Shown: positions 1-9,349 of the stretch, piece after piece | How positions within the stretch are numbered: position 1 is the stretch's first letter | Layout of the letters: each line of letters starts with the position of its first letter | Assembly (NCBI RefSeq): GCF_036227265.1 | Contig: NZ_CP109446.1 | Coordinates: 62,001-126,000, forward strand | DNA: 64,000 bases | Reading direction: 5' to 3' | DNA from: Streptomyces sp. NBC_01476 | Lineage (GTDB): Bacteria; Actinomycetota; Actinomycetes; Streptomycetales; Streptomycetaceae | Notes under the pieces: generated by a model | Databases searched by the model: none | What the model saw: only the letters and a program-made list of their open reading frames with translations | What the model was told of the DNA's origin: nothing | Position numbers and translations under genes: made by a program

Positions 1-2764
1 GTCGGCCGGTCACCCCGTAGACGCTCCAGGTGAACAGGCCGAGCAGCAACTCGAAGCGGGTCAGGCCCAGTTCGGTGCAGAGCCGGTCGACGGCGGCGCG
101 GCGTACGGGGTCGAGCGTGGTGTGCAGCAGGTGGGCGGTGCCGGGGACGGGGCCGGTCGGTGCCAGGGGCTCGGTGTCCTGGCCGGCCGCCGCGTGCAGG
201 GTGCGCAGTTCGTCGCGGAGTGCGTGGTAGGCGGGGTGGGCGAACCACTCGCGCTGCCAGGCGGCGTGGTCCAGCGGGGTCGGCGCGCCCGCCTGTCCGC
301 CGGGGGTGGCCGCGCCTTCGCGCGCCGCGCGGTAGCCGGCCGACAGGTCGCGGAAGAGGACACCGAGGGACCAGCCGTCCACGGCGATGTGGTGCAGGTG
401 CAGCAGGAGCGTGCCGCCGCCGTCGTCCGGCAGCCAGCAGGCCCGCAGCATCCGCGGGCGGGCCAGGTCGAAGGTCTCGGCGAAGAAGCGCTCGGCGAAG
501 GCGCGCGGTTCCTCGCCGGCGCTTTCGGTGCCGCTCTCCGTGTCCTGTGCGGGGCCGGGCGCCTCGTGCCAGGGGTCGTACGGTTCGCCCACGGTCTGCT
601 GCACGCCCTCGGCCGTGGCGTGGAAGCCGGTGCGCAGGGCCGCGTGCCGTACGACCAGGGCGGCCAGGGCGCTGCGCAGCGCCGCGGGGTCCACCTCGCC
701 GTCCAGCCGGAAGGCCAGCGGCACACCATAGGCGCGGGAGGACGGGGAGCGCTGCTGGAGGAGCCACAGGCGTTGCTGTTCTGAGGTGGCCGGTGCGGTC
801 CGGGCCCCTGCCGGGGCGGGCAGTTGGGGGTAGGGCGCAGCCACGGGCTCCCGGTCGCGGCCGACCGCGTCGGCGACAGCGGCGAGGTCGCCCCCGGTGA
901 TCAGTGACTGCGGGAGGTCGCGGCCCCAGCGCCGCCGCACCTCGAACCGCAGGCGCAGCGCCTTGAGGGAGTCGCCGCCCACGGCGGTCCACCGGTCGCC
1001 GAGGCGCAGGCCGGGGGTACCGAGGACGGCGGCTGCCAGGTCCAGCACCTCGCGCTGCCGGGCGGTGACGGGTGTGTCGTCCGTCGCGGGGCGCCACTGC
1101 GGCAGGTCCGCGGCCAGCAGGGCGGCCTGGTCGATCTTGCCGTTGGCGTTGCGCGGCAGTGCGTCGACGCGGTGGATCCGGTGCGGGCGCATGTAGGCGG
1201 GCAGGCCGGCGGCGAGGTGGGCGTCGAGGTCCTCGAACGTCGTCTCGCCGCCGAGGACCACCCAGGCCAGCAGTTCGCCGGTGCCGTCGGCGTCCCGCCG
1301 TGCGCACACGTATGCCTGGCGGACGGCGCGGTGGCGGGCGATGTGCCGTTCCACCTCGCCGGGTTCGATCCGGAAGCCGCGGACCTTGACCTGGCGGTCG
1401 GCGCGCCCGACGTACTCCACGAGGCCGTCGGCGCCCGCGCGCACCAGGTCGCCGGTGCGGTAGAAGCGGGTGCTGCCGCCGTCGTACCAGGGCAGGGTGA
1501 CGAAGCGGCGGGCGGTCTCCGCGGGCAGGCCGCGGTAGCCGGCCGCGACGCCCGCACCGGAGAGGTACAGCTCGGCCAGTTCGCCGGGGGCCGCCTCACG
1601 CCCCCCGCCGGGCACGGCCAGGACCGCGCCGGTACGGGGCAGGGGCCGCCCGATCGGGACCACGTCGGCGGCGAAGTCGCGGGGAACGGGGTGGTACAGG
1701 GCGAAGGTCGTCGTCTCGGTGGGGCCGTAGATGTTGTGCAGCCGGGTGGGTGCGCCGGGGTTGTGGCGGTACCAGTCGCGGAGCGTCCGGGCGTTGAGCT
1801 GTTCACCGCCGACCAGCACCTGGCGGGCGCCCGCGAAGCAGTCGGGCACCTCGGCGACCACGGCGTTGAAGAGGGCGACGGTGACGAAGGCGGTGTCGAT
1901 ACGTTCGCGCAGCAGGGCGGCGGCGAGTGCGCGGGGCGTGCGGACGGTCTCGTCGGCGAGGATCACACAGCGGCCTCCGGTGAGCAGCGGCACCCACACC
2001 TCGAAGCTGAGGGCGTCGAACGCGGGGTTGGACAGGCAGGCGTACCGGGCGCCCGCGGGCAGGTCGATCCAGCCGGGGTCGGCGAGCCGCAGGATGCCGG
2101 GGGCGGTGACCTCGACGCCCTTGGGTGCTCCGGTGGTGCCGGAGGTGTAGAAGAGGAAGGACGCCGGGGCGGGCGCCCGCGGGGTGCCCGGCTCGGCCGT
2201 GTACGGGGGCGGGGGCAGCAGTTCACCGGCCGGCACGGCGCGCACGCCGTCCGGCAGGCTCCGCGGCGCCGGGCCGGTGTGGACGAGCAGGACGCTGCCG
2301 GAGTCGGTGAGGATGTGCCCGCGGCGGGCGGGTGGGCTCTGCGCGTCCAGCGGGACGACCTGTGCGCCCAGCCGCAGGATGCCCAGCATCACGGCGACCA
2401 GCCGCCAGGACCGCGGCAGACACACGGCCACGGCCTGCCCGGGCCGCACGCCCGCGCGTTCGAGAGCGGCGGCGACCACGGCACCGGCGGCATCGAGTCC
2501 GGCGTAGTCCAGCCGCAGGTCGCCGTCGACCACGGCGGTAGCGGCCGGACTGCGCAGCGCCTGCTCGTGAACCCGCCCGGCGAGCGAGCCCCGTCCGGAC
2601 GTCGACGTACCGTCAGCGGCGGGAACGAGCTGCGCGGCACCATCCGGCCCGGCGTCGGGCCTGCCGCCGAACTCTCCACCACCGCCGGGGCCGGGCTCCG
2701 AAGGAACGGCGGGGGTGGGCGCGGGGGGTGGGGTGCCTTCGGAGACGGGCTCGGGTCGCATCAT
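1..2764 (-). CDS. Non-ribosomal peptide synthetase, A-T-C (partial, continues past the left edge)
   Basis: About 921 residues are visible. The protein opens after a short Pro/Gly-rich leader directly with an adenylation domain (no condensation domain before it). The phosphate-binding core FYTSGTTGAPKG lies near residue 205, followed by an NIYGPTETT motif, a YRTGDL motif and NANGKID with the catalytic Lys. A carrier domain with VGGDSLKALRLR (Ser for phosphopantetheine) sits near residue 597. A condensation domain starts with QQRLWLLQQ near 662 and has the intact active-site motif HHIAVDGWS near 790; it is cut by the window edge. My by-eye reading of the ten specificity positions is D-A-F-T-L-G-I-T-F-K, which looks hydrophobic/valine-like at several places, but this is an inference. 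Start is ATG overlapping the upstream gene's stop as ATGA, so the two NRPS genes are translationally coupled. A-first architecture suggests a loading module. Confidence 0.93.
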   Translation of the reverse strand, partial: MMRPEPVSEGTPPPAPTPAVPSEPGPGGGGEFGGRPDAGPDGAAQLVPAADGTSTSGRGSLAGRVHEQALRSPAATAVVDGDLRLDYAGLDAAGAVVAAALERAGVRPGQAVAVCLPRSWRLVAVMLGILRLGAQVVPLDAQSPPARRGHILTDSGSVLLVHTGPAPRSLPDGVRAVPAGELLPPPPYTAEPGTPRAPAPASFLFYTSGTTGAPKGVEVTAPGILRLADPGWIDLPAGARYACLSNPAFDALSFEVWVPLLTGGRCVILADETVRTPRALAAALLRERIDTAFVTVALFNAVVAEVPDCFAGARQVLVGGEQLNARTLRDWYRHNPGAPTRLHNIYGPTETTTFALYHPVPRDFAADVVPIGRPLPRTGAVLAVPGGGREAAPGELAELYLSGAGVAAGYRGLPAETARRFVTLPWYDGGSTRFYRTGDLVRAGADGLVEYVGRADRQVKVRGFRIEPGEVERHIARHRAVRQAYVCARRDADGTGELLAWVVLGGETTFEDLDAHLAAGLPAYMRPHRIHRVDALPRNANGKIDQAALLAADLPQWRPATDDTPVTARQREVLDLAAAVLGTPGLRLGDRWTAVGGDSLKALRLRFEVRRRWGRDLPQSLITGGDLAAVADAVGRDREPVAAPYPQLPAPAGARTAPATSEQQRLWLLQQRSPSSRAYGVPLAFRLDGEVDPAALRSALAALVVRHAALRTGFHATAEGVQQTVGEPYDPWHEAPGPAQDTESGTESAGEEPRAFAERFFAETFDLARPRMLRACWLPDDGGGTLLLHLHHIAVDGWSLGVLFRDLSAGYRAAREGAATPGGQAGAPTPLDHAAWQREWFAHPAYHALRDELRTLHAAAGQDTEPLAPTGPVPGTAHLLHTTLDPVRRAAVDRLCTELGLTRFELLLGLFTWSVYGVTGR

Positions 2765-5700
2765 CGCTCCAGGTCTGCGGGGCGGGCGGCGGCGCTTCGG
2801 TCCAGTTCGGCGGCGATGACCGCGGCGATCCGGGGGACCTCGTCGCTCTCCAGGAGGTCCCAGTGGCCGCCGCCGACGCGCTCCACGGCGAACTCCCCGC
2901 GGGCGCGGGCCCGCCAGAAGCCGCGGGCCTCGTGGGCGGGTCCGGCGGCGTCCTCGGGCGCGGCCTCGATGTACACCGTGCGCGCGGGTGTCGGCGGCAC
3001 ACCGTACGCGCGGGCGGTGATCCGGTGGTGGTTGTAGATCCGGAAGTACCGCTCTATCTGGGCGTCCTCGATGCCCGGGTACATGCCGTTGAAGCGGACG
3101 AGCTTGTCGCGGAACTCGGCGGCGTCGACGGGTCCGAGCGTCGCGCGGACCTGCTCGTCGTCGGTGGCGTAGGTGTCGAGCAGTACGACGGTGAGCCGCT
3201 CGTGCCCGGCGCCGGCGAGTCTGCGGCCCATCTCGTGGGCGACCAGGCCGCCGTACGACAGCCCGCACAGTACGAGGGACTCGTCCGGGCGGGGTGCCAC
3301 GAGTTCCAGGTAGCGCTCGGCCATGGTCTCGATGTCGGGCAGCGGGGTCTCGCCGGGATTGATGCCCGGTGCCTGGAGCCCGAGCACCCCGGCGTCCGGC
3401 GGGAGGGCGGCGGCGAGCGAGAGGTAGCAGAAGGCGGTGCCGCCGGCCGGGTGCACGCACACCACGCGCCGCTGTCCGGCGCCGGGCCGGAACTCCACCA
3501 CGCCGCCGTCTCCTGGCGAGGACTCGCCGCTGCGCAGGTGTGCGGCGAGCGCTTCGATCGTCGGGTGCAGCAGGATGTCGCGGACCGGCACGTCGCGGTG
3601 GAACTCCTCGCGCGCGGCGGCGGCCACCTTGACGGCGGAGAGCGACGTACCGCCGAGATCGAAGAAGTTGTCGGCGACGCCGATCGCGGGGTGGAGCAGG
3701 ATCCGCTGCCAGATGCGGTGCAGTGCCATCTCGACGCGGTCGCGGGGGCTCGCGGTGTTGACCTGCGCGGGTGCGGTGGTCCCGGCCTCGGCGAGCAGCG
3801 CGGCCCGGTCGGTCTTGCCGCTGGGGGTGAGCGGCAGCCGGGGCCGTTCGACGAACAGCGCGGGGATCATGTAGTCGGGCAGCCGGCGGCCGAGCAGGCT
3901 CCGCCACTCGTGCGCGGGGCGGGGCCGGTCGGCGTCGCGGGCGACGGCGGCCACCAGCCGGACCTCGCCGGCCGGGTCGCGGTCGGCGAGCACGACGGCG
4001 TCGCGTACGCCGTCAAGGGCCAGCAGCGCGGCCTCGATCTCGCGCGGTTCGATGCGGAAGCCGCGCAGCTTGACCTGGTCGTCGCGGCGGCCGAGGAAGG
4101 TCGCGCTGCCGTCGGGGAGCCAGCGGGCGAGGTCCCCGGTGCGGTACATGCGCTCCCCTGGCACGTAGGGGTCGGGGTGGAACCGCTCGGCGGTGAGGTC
4201 CGGGCGGTGCAGGTAACCGCGGGCGAGGCTCGCCCCGGCGAGCCAGACCTCCCCCGGTACGCCGACGGGCACCGGCCGCTGCCGCGCGTCCAGCAGGTAG
4301 AGCCGGGTGCCGGGCAGGGGGCGGCCGATGGGGCAGGGCCGGTCCAGCGGCTGGAGGTCGTCGTGGGCGGTGCTGTAGAGGGTGGCCTCGGTGGGCCCGT
4401 AACCGAAACGGATCCGCAGCCCGGGCAGTGCCTCGGTGATGCGGAACAGGTCGCCCTCGTGAAGGGACTCGACGCCGGTGAGCAGTTGCCGCAGGGCGAG
4501 GCCGGCGAGCCGGGCCGGCGGGTCCTCGGCGATCCACCGGACGTGGGAGGGCGGCAGGAACGCCTGTACGACGCGGTGTTCGCGCAGCCAGTCCACCAGC
4601 GCCCACGGGTCGGCGCGCAGGGCGTCGGGCACCAGGTGGACGGTGGCGCCGGTGGTCAGCGGCAGCAGCAGTTCGTGGATGGAGGCGTCGAAGCCGATGC
4701 CCGACCAGGCGGACGTGGCCTCGGCCGGGGTGTCGGGGAACCGGCTGCGCCAGCTCGCGAAGAGGTTCAGCACGCTGCCGTGGGTCACCGCGACACCCTT
4801 GGGGCGGCCGGTGGAGCCGGAGGTGTGGATGACGTAGGCGAGGTCCCCGGCCGCGGCCCGGATTCCCGGAGGGTCGTCGCGCTCCCCCGCCGCCTCCACC
4901 GCGGCAAGGGACTCCCAACTCGCGGGCCGCGCCGGATCGTCGCTGAGGACCAGGGCGGGTACGGAGTCGGCGGCCATGGCCAGCAGCCGCTCCATGGGCT
5001 GCGCGGGGTCGAGCGGGAGGTGGACGGCACCGGCTTTGAGGATGCCGAGCACACCGGTGACGAGTTCGGCGGTACGCCCGGCGTGCAGGCCGACGGGTGT
5101 ACCGGGGCGGACCCCGCGGGCGGCCAGCGCGTGGGCGAGCCGGTTCGCCCGCCGGTCGAGCGCGGCGTAGTCGAGGCTGCCGTGTTCGTCCACGACGGCG
5201 GGGGTGCGGGGCCGGGCGGCGACCTGTGCCTCGAAGCGTTCGACCAGGCCGGAGGCGGGCCGGGCGGGGGCCGGTCCTGCGGCGCCGACGCCGCTGAAAC
5301 GGGTGAGGATCCGCTGCTCCTCTTCGGCGTCGAGCAGGGCGAGGGCGGCGACGGGCTGCTCCGGGTGCCGGGCCAGCCCGGTCAGCAGGCGGTGGAGCAG
5401 ACCGGCCCAGCGCTCGGCGGTGGTGTGGTCGAACAGGGCGGTGGCGTAGTCGAGATACCCGTGGACGCCGCTGCTGTCCTGTTCCAGGGAGAGGGTCAGG
5501 TCGAAGCGGGCCGCGGCGTGCGGGATGCCGAGGGGTTCGGTGGTGACGCCGGGCAGGTCGAGCAGGCCGCCGCGGGCGGGGGCCCAGGCCAGCATGGTCT
5601 GGAAGACCGGGGTGTGGGCGGGGCTGCGGGGCTGTCCGGCGAGTTCCACGACGCGGTCGAAGGGCAGGTCCTGGCAGTCGAGCGCGGCCCGCAGGGCGCC

Positions 5701-6816
5701 ACGGGTCCGGCCGAGCAGTTCGCTGCCGGTGGGGTCGCCGCCGAGGTCGATGCGTAACGCGAGGGTCTGTACGAAGAAGCCGATGACGTCGGCGAACTCC
5801 CTGCCCCTGCGGCCGGCGACGGGCGTTCCGATAACGATGTCGGTCTGCCCGGTGAGGCGGGAGAGCAGGGCTGCCCAGCCGCTGAGGACGGCGCCGTAGA
5901 CGGTGGTGCGGTCGCGGCGGGCGGCGGCGGCGAGTTCGGCGGTATCGGCGGGGTTCAGCCGGAAGGGCACCCGGCCGCCCTCCCAGGTCTGCCGGGCGGG
6001 GCGGGTACGGTCGGTGGGCAGTTCCAGGGCGGGCGGGGCACCGGCCAGGGTGCGCTGCCAGAACTCCTCCTGTCCGGCGGCTTCGGCGCTGTCCCGCCAT
6101 TCCTGCCGGCGGCGGGCGAACTCGGCGTAGGTCGCGGACGGCAGGGGCAGCGGGTCGGGTTCGCCCCGTTCGAACGCCCGGTACAGCGCGCCGAGTTCGG
6201 TCAGCATGATCTCCATGGACCGCCCGTCGAAGACCGCGTGGTGCAAGGTGAGCAGCAGGGCGTGTTCCTGCCGGCCGAGGACGACCAGCCGGCCGCGGGC
6301 GAGTGCCTGCCCGGGGCCGAAGACTTCGGTCGCTTCGCGCCGCTGCAGCGCGGCGAGCCGGTCGTCACGGTCGGCCCGGCCGGTGAGATCGTCCACGGCG
6401 AGGGCGAAGCGGGTGCCGGGCGGGTCGATCAGGGCGCGCGGGCCGTCGTCACCGGCCACGAGCCGGGTACGCAGGGAGGCGTGCCGCCGTACCAGTGCGT
6501 CCAGGGCGCGGCCGAGCACCGCGTGGTCGAGCGGGCCGCGGAGCCGGTGGGCGAGCTGTTCGTTGTACGCGCCGCCCGCGCCGTCCAACTGGTCGATCAG
6601 CCACAGGCGTTGCTGCCCGGGGGACGCCGCAGACTCCTGCGCGGGTCCAGGTCCGGGTCCGGGTCCGGCGGCCCGGGAGGCGGCCTCGGCGTGTGCGGCC
6701 TCGGCTGCCTCGACTGTTTCCGCGGGCTCAGCGGCTTCTTCGGCGCGGGCGGCTTCCTTGGCGCCGGCGGCTTCCGCGGCTTCCCGGACGGCGGAATCAG
6801 GTCGCGTCACCGGCAT
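2761..6816 (-). CDS. Non-ribosomal peptide synthetase, C-A-T-TE termination module
   Basis: 1351 residues. An Ala/Glu-rich low-complexity leader (about residues 8-66) precedes a condensation domain beginning QQRLWLIDQL near 68, with active motif HHAVFDGRS near 191. The adenylation domain (about 530-1010) has HTSGSTGRPKGVAVTH near 663, FGYGPTEAT, YRTGDLARW and the catalytic Lys in TPSGKTDRAAL. A carrier domain has LGGTSLSAVKV near 1053, and a type I thioesterase (about 1105-1351) has the nucleophile motif CGLSYGGL near 1188 and a His in GGGHWDLL near 1315. By-eye specificity positions read D-A-H-F-L-G-G-L-Y-K, which I do not recognise. An ATG further upstream is in frame, but the chosen ATG has a good GAAAGGGG site 7 bases before it and begins the conserved part. 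The thioesterase makes this the last module chemically, although it is transcribed first. Confidence 0.93.
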   Translation of the reverse strand: MPVTRPDSAVREAAEAAGAKEAARAEEAAEPAETVEAAEAAHAEAASRAAGPGPGPGPAQESAASPGQQRLWLIDQLDGAGGAYNEQLAHRLRGPLDHAVLGRALDALVRRHASLRTRLVAGDDGPRALIDPPGTRFALAVDDLTGRADRDDRLAALQRREATEVFGPGQALARGRLVVLGRQEHALLLTLHHAVFDGRSMEIMLTELGALYRAFERGEPDPLPLPSATYAEFARRRQEWRDSAEAAGQEEFWQRTLAGAPPALELPTDRTRPARQTWEGGRVPFRLNPADTAELAAAARRDRTTVYGAVLSGWAALLSRLTGQTDIVIGTPVAGRRGREFADVIGFFVQTLALRIDLGGDPTGSELLGRTRGALRAALDCQDLPFDRVVELAGQPRSPAHTPVFQTMLAWAPARGGLLDLPGVTTEPLGIPHAAARFDLTLSLEQDSSGVHGYLDYATALFDHTTAERWAGLLHRLLTGLARHPEQPVAALALLDAEEEQRILTRFSGVGAAGPAPARPASGLVERFEAQVAARPRTPAVVDEHGSLDYAALDRRANRLAHALAARGVRPGTPVGLHAGRTAELVTGVLGILKAGAVHLPLDPAQPMERLLAMAADSVPALVLSDDPARPASWESLAAVEAAGERDDPPGIRAAAGDLAYVIHTSGSTGRPKGVAVTHGSVLNLFASWRSRFPDTPAEATSAWSGIGFDASIHELLLPLTTGATVHLVPDALRADPWALVDWLREHRVVQAFLPPSHVRWIAEDPPARLAGLALRQLLTGVESLHEGDLFRITEALPGLRIRFGYGPTEATLYSTAHDDLQPLDRPCPIGRPLPGTRLYLLDARQRPVPVGVPGEVWLAGASLARGYLHRPDLTAERFHPDPYVPGERMYRTGDLARWLPDGSATFLGRRDDQVKLRGFRIEPREIEAALLALDGVRDAVVLADRDPAGEVRLVAAVARDADRPRPAHEWRSLLGRRLPDYMIPALFVERPRLPLTPSGKTDRAALLAEAGTTAPAQVNTASPRDRVEMALHRIWQRILLHPAIGVADNFFDLGGTSLSAVKVAAAAREEFHRDVPVRDILLHPTIEALAAHLRSGESSPGDGGVVEFRPGAGQRRVVCVHPAGGTAFCYLSLAAALPPDAGVLGLQAPGINPGETPLPDIETMAERYLELVAPRPDESLVLCGLSYGGLVAHEMGRRLAGAGHERLTVVLLDTYATDDEQVRATLGPVDAAEFRDKLVRFNGMYPGIEDAQIERYFRIYNHHRITARAYGVPPTPARTVYIEAAPEDAAGPAHEARGFWRARARGEFAVERVGGGHWDLLESDEVPRIAAVIAAELDRSAAARPADLER

Positions 6817-7526
6817 GGTCTGCCCCTTTCGCAGGAATCTCACGGAATCTCGTGGGACAACGGCGCGCCGATGAATGCCAGCGCACCGTGCCGGAATCAA
6901 CTCGGCGGAAACGGAACCACGTGCTGAGAGCGGACCGGAGAGGGGACACAATGGCGCGGAACTGCCGGCCCGCGATCACAGCCGGCATTGCACGGTGTTT
7001 TCCCGGGACCGGTGACGGGCGCGGGGCAGCAGGTCCTGCCTGCAGGAGCGAGTTCGTGGACGGCACCGCGATCGGGCAACGGAATACCCGGTGGAAGCCG
7101 GACCACGCCTGCTGCTCTCAGGCAGCTCCCCTGTTCAGCGGTCCGGCCGGGTAAAGCAAAACGAATTCAACGCGGACGTGCATTCACAAGGTTGACGGCA
7201 GCGGCTGGCAGTGTCAACAGTGCCTCTGCGGGCCGGGGGCTCTTTCCTGCTTTCTCAAGGATTCGCGGAGTAAATGGCCAATGAGAAGGAGATGAGCGGT
7301 TATGCCACGGGTGCCGTCCGGCGGCGTGGACTGCCGCGGGGGACGCGGTGCCCGCGCGGACGAGGAGGGGTGGAGGCGGCCTCCGGCGGCCTCCACCCGG
7401 CGCCGGCCACGGAGCAGCCTTCGGGGAGTCAGGTCGCCCCGCGTCCTTGCCGCACCCGTTGCCGCGCTCTTCGCCGGGCCGAGCAAGTGCGGGGCATCCG
7501 GTGGGACCGTTCGCCGGAAGATCCGG
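6817..7526. other. Intergenic region upstream of the NRPS genes, no confident gene
   Basis: About 710 bases. None of the open frames here has convincing codon bias or a recognisable product, and no mbtH-like gene is present. It holds the leader of the NRPS operon, a locally AT-richer patch around 7151-7170, and an inverted repeat with arms GTTGAC (7191-7196) and GTCAAC (7213-7218). The right part holds a strong hairpin annotated separately. A frame on the plus strand from 7274 could encode 87 residues but looks like noise. Confidence 0.6.
7369..7397 (-). terminator. Strong hairpin downstream of the oxidoreductase gene
   Basis: Perfect 9-base inverted repeat GGTGGAGGC / GCCTCCACC (7369-7377 and 7389-7397) with an 11-base loop, lying about 130 bases past the stop of the minus-strand oxidoreductase. 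There is no T-run, as is usual in GC-rich actinomycetes, so termination is inferred from the stem alone. Confidence 0.45.
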
Positions 7527-8456
7527 TCAGAGCGTGATCACGATCTTGCCGTGGACATGGCGTCCGGCTTGCAGTGTCACGGCGTCGCGGGTCCGCTCGA
7601 TCGGGAAGGTCGCGGCGATCGGTACGGTGATCTCGCCGGCAAGGATCGCGTCCGTGATCCGGTCCAGGGCGTCCGGCCCCGCGTCGAAGCCGCCCGTCGC
7701 GCGTACCCCGCCGGGAGGATGGGGACCCGCGGCGATCGTGGAGATCCGCTCGGGCGGTACGCCGAGTGCGAGCGCGGTCTCGGCCGTGTCGGTGCCGAAC
7801 AGGTCGGTCGCCGCGGTGACGCCCTCGGGAGCCAGGGTCCGTACCCGGTCGGCCAGGCCGGCGCCGTACGCCACGGGCTCGGCGCCCAACTGCCGCAGGA
7901 ACGCGAACGTGCTCTCCGAGGCGGTCCCGATGACCCGGGCGCCGGCGAGCTTCGCGAGCTGCACGGCGAAGACGCCCACACCTCCGGCGGCGCCGCCGAT
8001 CAGGACGGTGTCGCCGGACCGCAGGCCGATCGCCTCCAGAGCGGCGGCTGCGGTCAGGCCGGCCACCGGAAGCGCGGCGGCCACCTCGTCGCTGATGCCG
8101 TCCGGCGTGCGAAAGAGCGCCTCGGACCCCTCGGCGGGCGTCTTGACCACGACGACATCGGCGACGGCCCGGCCCAGCGCGCCTCCGTGAACGCGGTCGC
8201 CCGCGGCGAACCCGGTGGCGCCGTCGCCGACCTCGTCCACGACGCCGGCGAAGTCGTACCCGAAGCCGGAGGGCAGGGTGATGCCGAACCGCTCCGCTGC
8301 CTCGGGCTGCGCGGCAAGGACCCAGTCCATGGGATTCAGGCCGGCGGCCGCCACGCGGACACGGACCTCGCCCGGGCCGGCGTGCGGCTCCGGGACCTCC
8401 CGCACCTCCAGCACCTCCGGGCCACCGAACGTTTCATACATGACGGCGCGGCTCAC
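7527..8456 (-). CDS. NADP-dependent medium-chain oxidoreductase (quinone-oxidoreductase-like)
   Basis: 309 residues, the usual length for zinc-independent members of the medium-chain dehydrogenase/reductase superfamily. It opens with RAVMYETFGGPEVLEVREV and the GroES-like fold (PGEVRVRVAAAGLNPMDW), then GYDFAGVVDEVG, and has the nucleotide-binding glycine motif GGAAGGVGVFAVQLAK. The cysteine/histidine ligands of zinc enzymes are not seen. Start is GTG with GGAGG 8 bases upstream. It is transcribed divergently from a TetR regulator, and the shared 84-base gap carries paired operators, so TetR control is likely. The substrate is unknown; members of this group reduce quinones, enones or aldehydes. 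Confidence 0.9.
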   Translation of the reverse strand: MSRAVMYETFGGPEVLEVREVPEPHAGPGEVRVRVAAAGLNPMDWVLAAQPEAAERFGITLPSGFGYDFAGVVDEVGDGATGFAAGDRVHGGALGRAVADVVVVKTPAEGSEALFRTPDGISDEVAAALPVAGLTAAAALEAIGLRSGDTVLIGGAAGGVGVFAVQLAKLAGARVIGTASESTFAFLRQLGAEPVAYGAGLADRVRTLAPEGVTAATDLFGTDTAETALALGVPPERISTIAAGPHPPGGVRATGGFDAGPDALDRITDAILAGEITVPIAATFPIERTRDAVTLQAGRHVHGKIVITL

Positions 8457-8482
8457 GGGAGACCTCCAGCAGACGAAGTGAT

Positions 8483-8527
8483 GGGACTTGGTCCTATCAC
8501 CCTACATGAGTGACGGGACCAAGTGCC
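8483..8527. promoter_or_regulatory. Paired TetR-type operators in the divergent gap
   Basis: Two related imperfect palindromes face each other: GGGACTTGGTCCT (8483-8495) and GGGACCAAGTGCC (8515-8527). As a pair, ACTTGGTCC (8486-8494) and GGACCAAGT (8516-8524) form a perfect 9-base inverted repeat. They flank and overlap the predicted promoter of the oxidoreductase gene, so the neighbouring TetR protein is the obvious ligand-responsive repressor. This is inference from position and symmetry. Confidence 0.65.
8494..8522 (-). promoter_or_regulatory. Predicted promoter of the oxidoreductase gene
   Basis: On the minus strand TTGGTC (8522-8517), a 17-base spacer and TGATAG (8499-8494) resemble -35 and -10 boxes. 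The -35 box is inside one operator half and the -10 box abuts the other, a layout that suits repression. Confidence 0.5.
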
Positions 8528-8540
8528 GTAAGCTGTTCCC

Positions 8541-9116
8541 ATGGCCCGCTGGCAGCCCAACGCATCCGAGCGACTCGTTGTCGCCGCCCTCGATCTGTTC
8601 GCGGAACGGGGCTACGAGAACACGACGGTGATCGACATCGCGGAGCGCGCCGGACTGACGAAGAGCACGTTCTTCCGGCACTTCCAGGACAAGCGGGAAG
8701 TGCTCTTCGGCGGGGACACGATGACCGGACTGCTCGTCAAGGGGATCGCCACGGCGCCGGACACGGCCGCCCCGCTCGAAGCGGTGGCGCATGCCCTGGA
8801 CGCAGTCGGGAGGGAAGCCTTCACGCCCGCCCGGCGCGAGTTCGCCGCCCGCCGGCAGGCGGTGGTCGCCGCCCACCCGGAGCTGCAGGAACGCGAGGCG
8901 CTGAAGGGACTCGGCCTCACCGCTTCGATGGCCGACGCGCTCAAGCGCCGCGGCGTTCCCGACCTGGCCTCGCGCGTGGCCGCGGAGTTGGGCGCGCTCA
9001 CCTTGAAGATCGCCTATGAGCAGTGGAGCGACGCGGCTGACGCCGAGGAGTTCGGTGACGTCGCACGGCGAGCCCTCGGCGAAGTGCGGGCAGCCGGCGC
9101 CCTGTCCCTCCACTGA
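8541..9116 (+). CDS. TetR/AcrR-family transcriptional regulator
   Basis: 191 residues. The N-terminal helix-turn-helix is typical: ASERLVVAALDLFAERGY, then VIDIAERAGLTKSTFFRHF and DKREVLF (about residues 8-55). The C-terminal ligand-binding domain is Ala-rich and helical and I cannot assign a ligand. It faces the oxidoreductase gene, with paired operators between them, which fits autoregulation plus repression of that enzyme. Confidence 0.93.
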   Translation: MARWQPNASERLVVAALDLFAERGYENTTVIDIAERAGLTKSTFFRHFQDKREVLFGGDTMTGLLVKGIATAPDTAAPLEAVAHALDAVGREAFTPARREFAARRQAVVAAHPELQEREALKGLGLTASMADALKRRGVPDLASRVAAELGALTLKIAYEQWSDAADAEEFGDVARRALGEVRAAGALSLH

Positions 9117-9349
9117 GCCCGGCGAGGCACGCCGCGCCCGAAGGTCAGGACGCGGTGACGCCGGCGGTGACCTTCAAGCGCGGCGCCGCTCGACGGGTCG
9201 AACTCACCTCGTGGGACTGTAAGTTGGGCATGAAGCCCGGCGCCGCCGCCGGCCAGGAGTTCGCGCTTGCGCTCAAGGCGCACCCGCTGACCGCGTCCGT
9301 CGGCGGAGGAGGTGTGTGGCACGGCCACGGCGCTCCGGTGTGCTCTGAC

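Noticed and set aside
2728..5757. Plus-strand open frame of about 1000 codons opposite the NRPS genes
   Set aside because: Antisense shadow of high-GC coding sequence; composition Gly/Val/Glu-rich without any family motif, and the minus strand has clear NRPS domains.
7191..7218. GTTGAC/GTCAAC inverted repeat as promoter or operator for the NRPS genes
   Set aside because: No correctly spaced -10 box on either strand and no neighbouring regulator gene; kept only as a note in the gap annotation.
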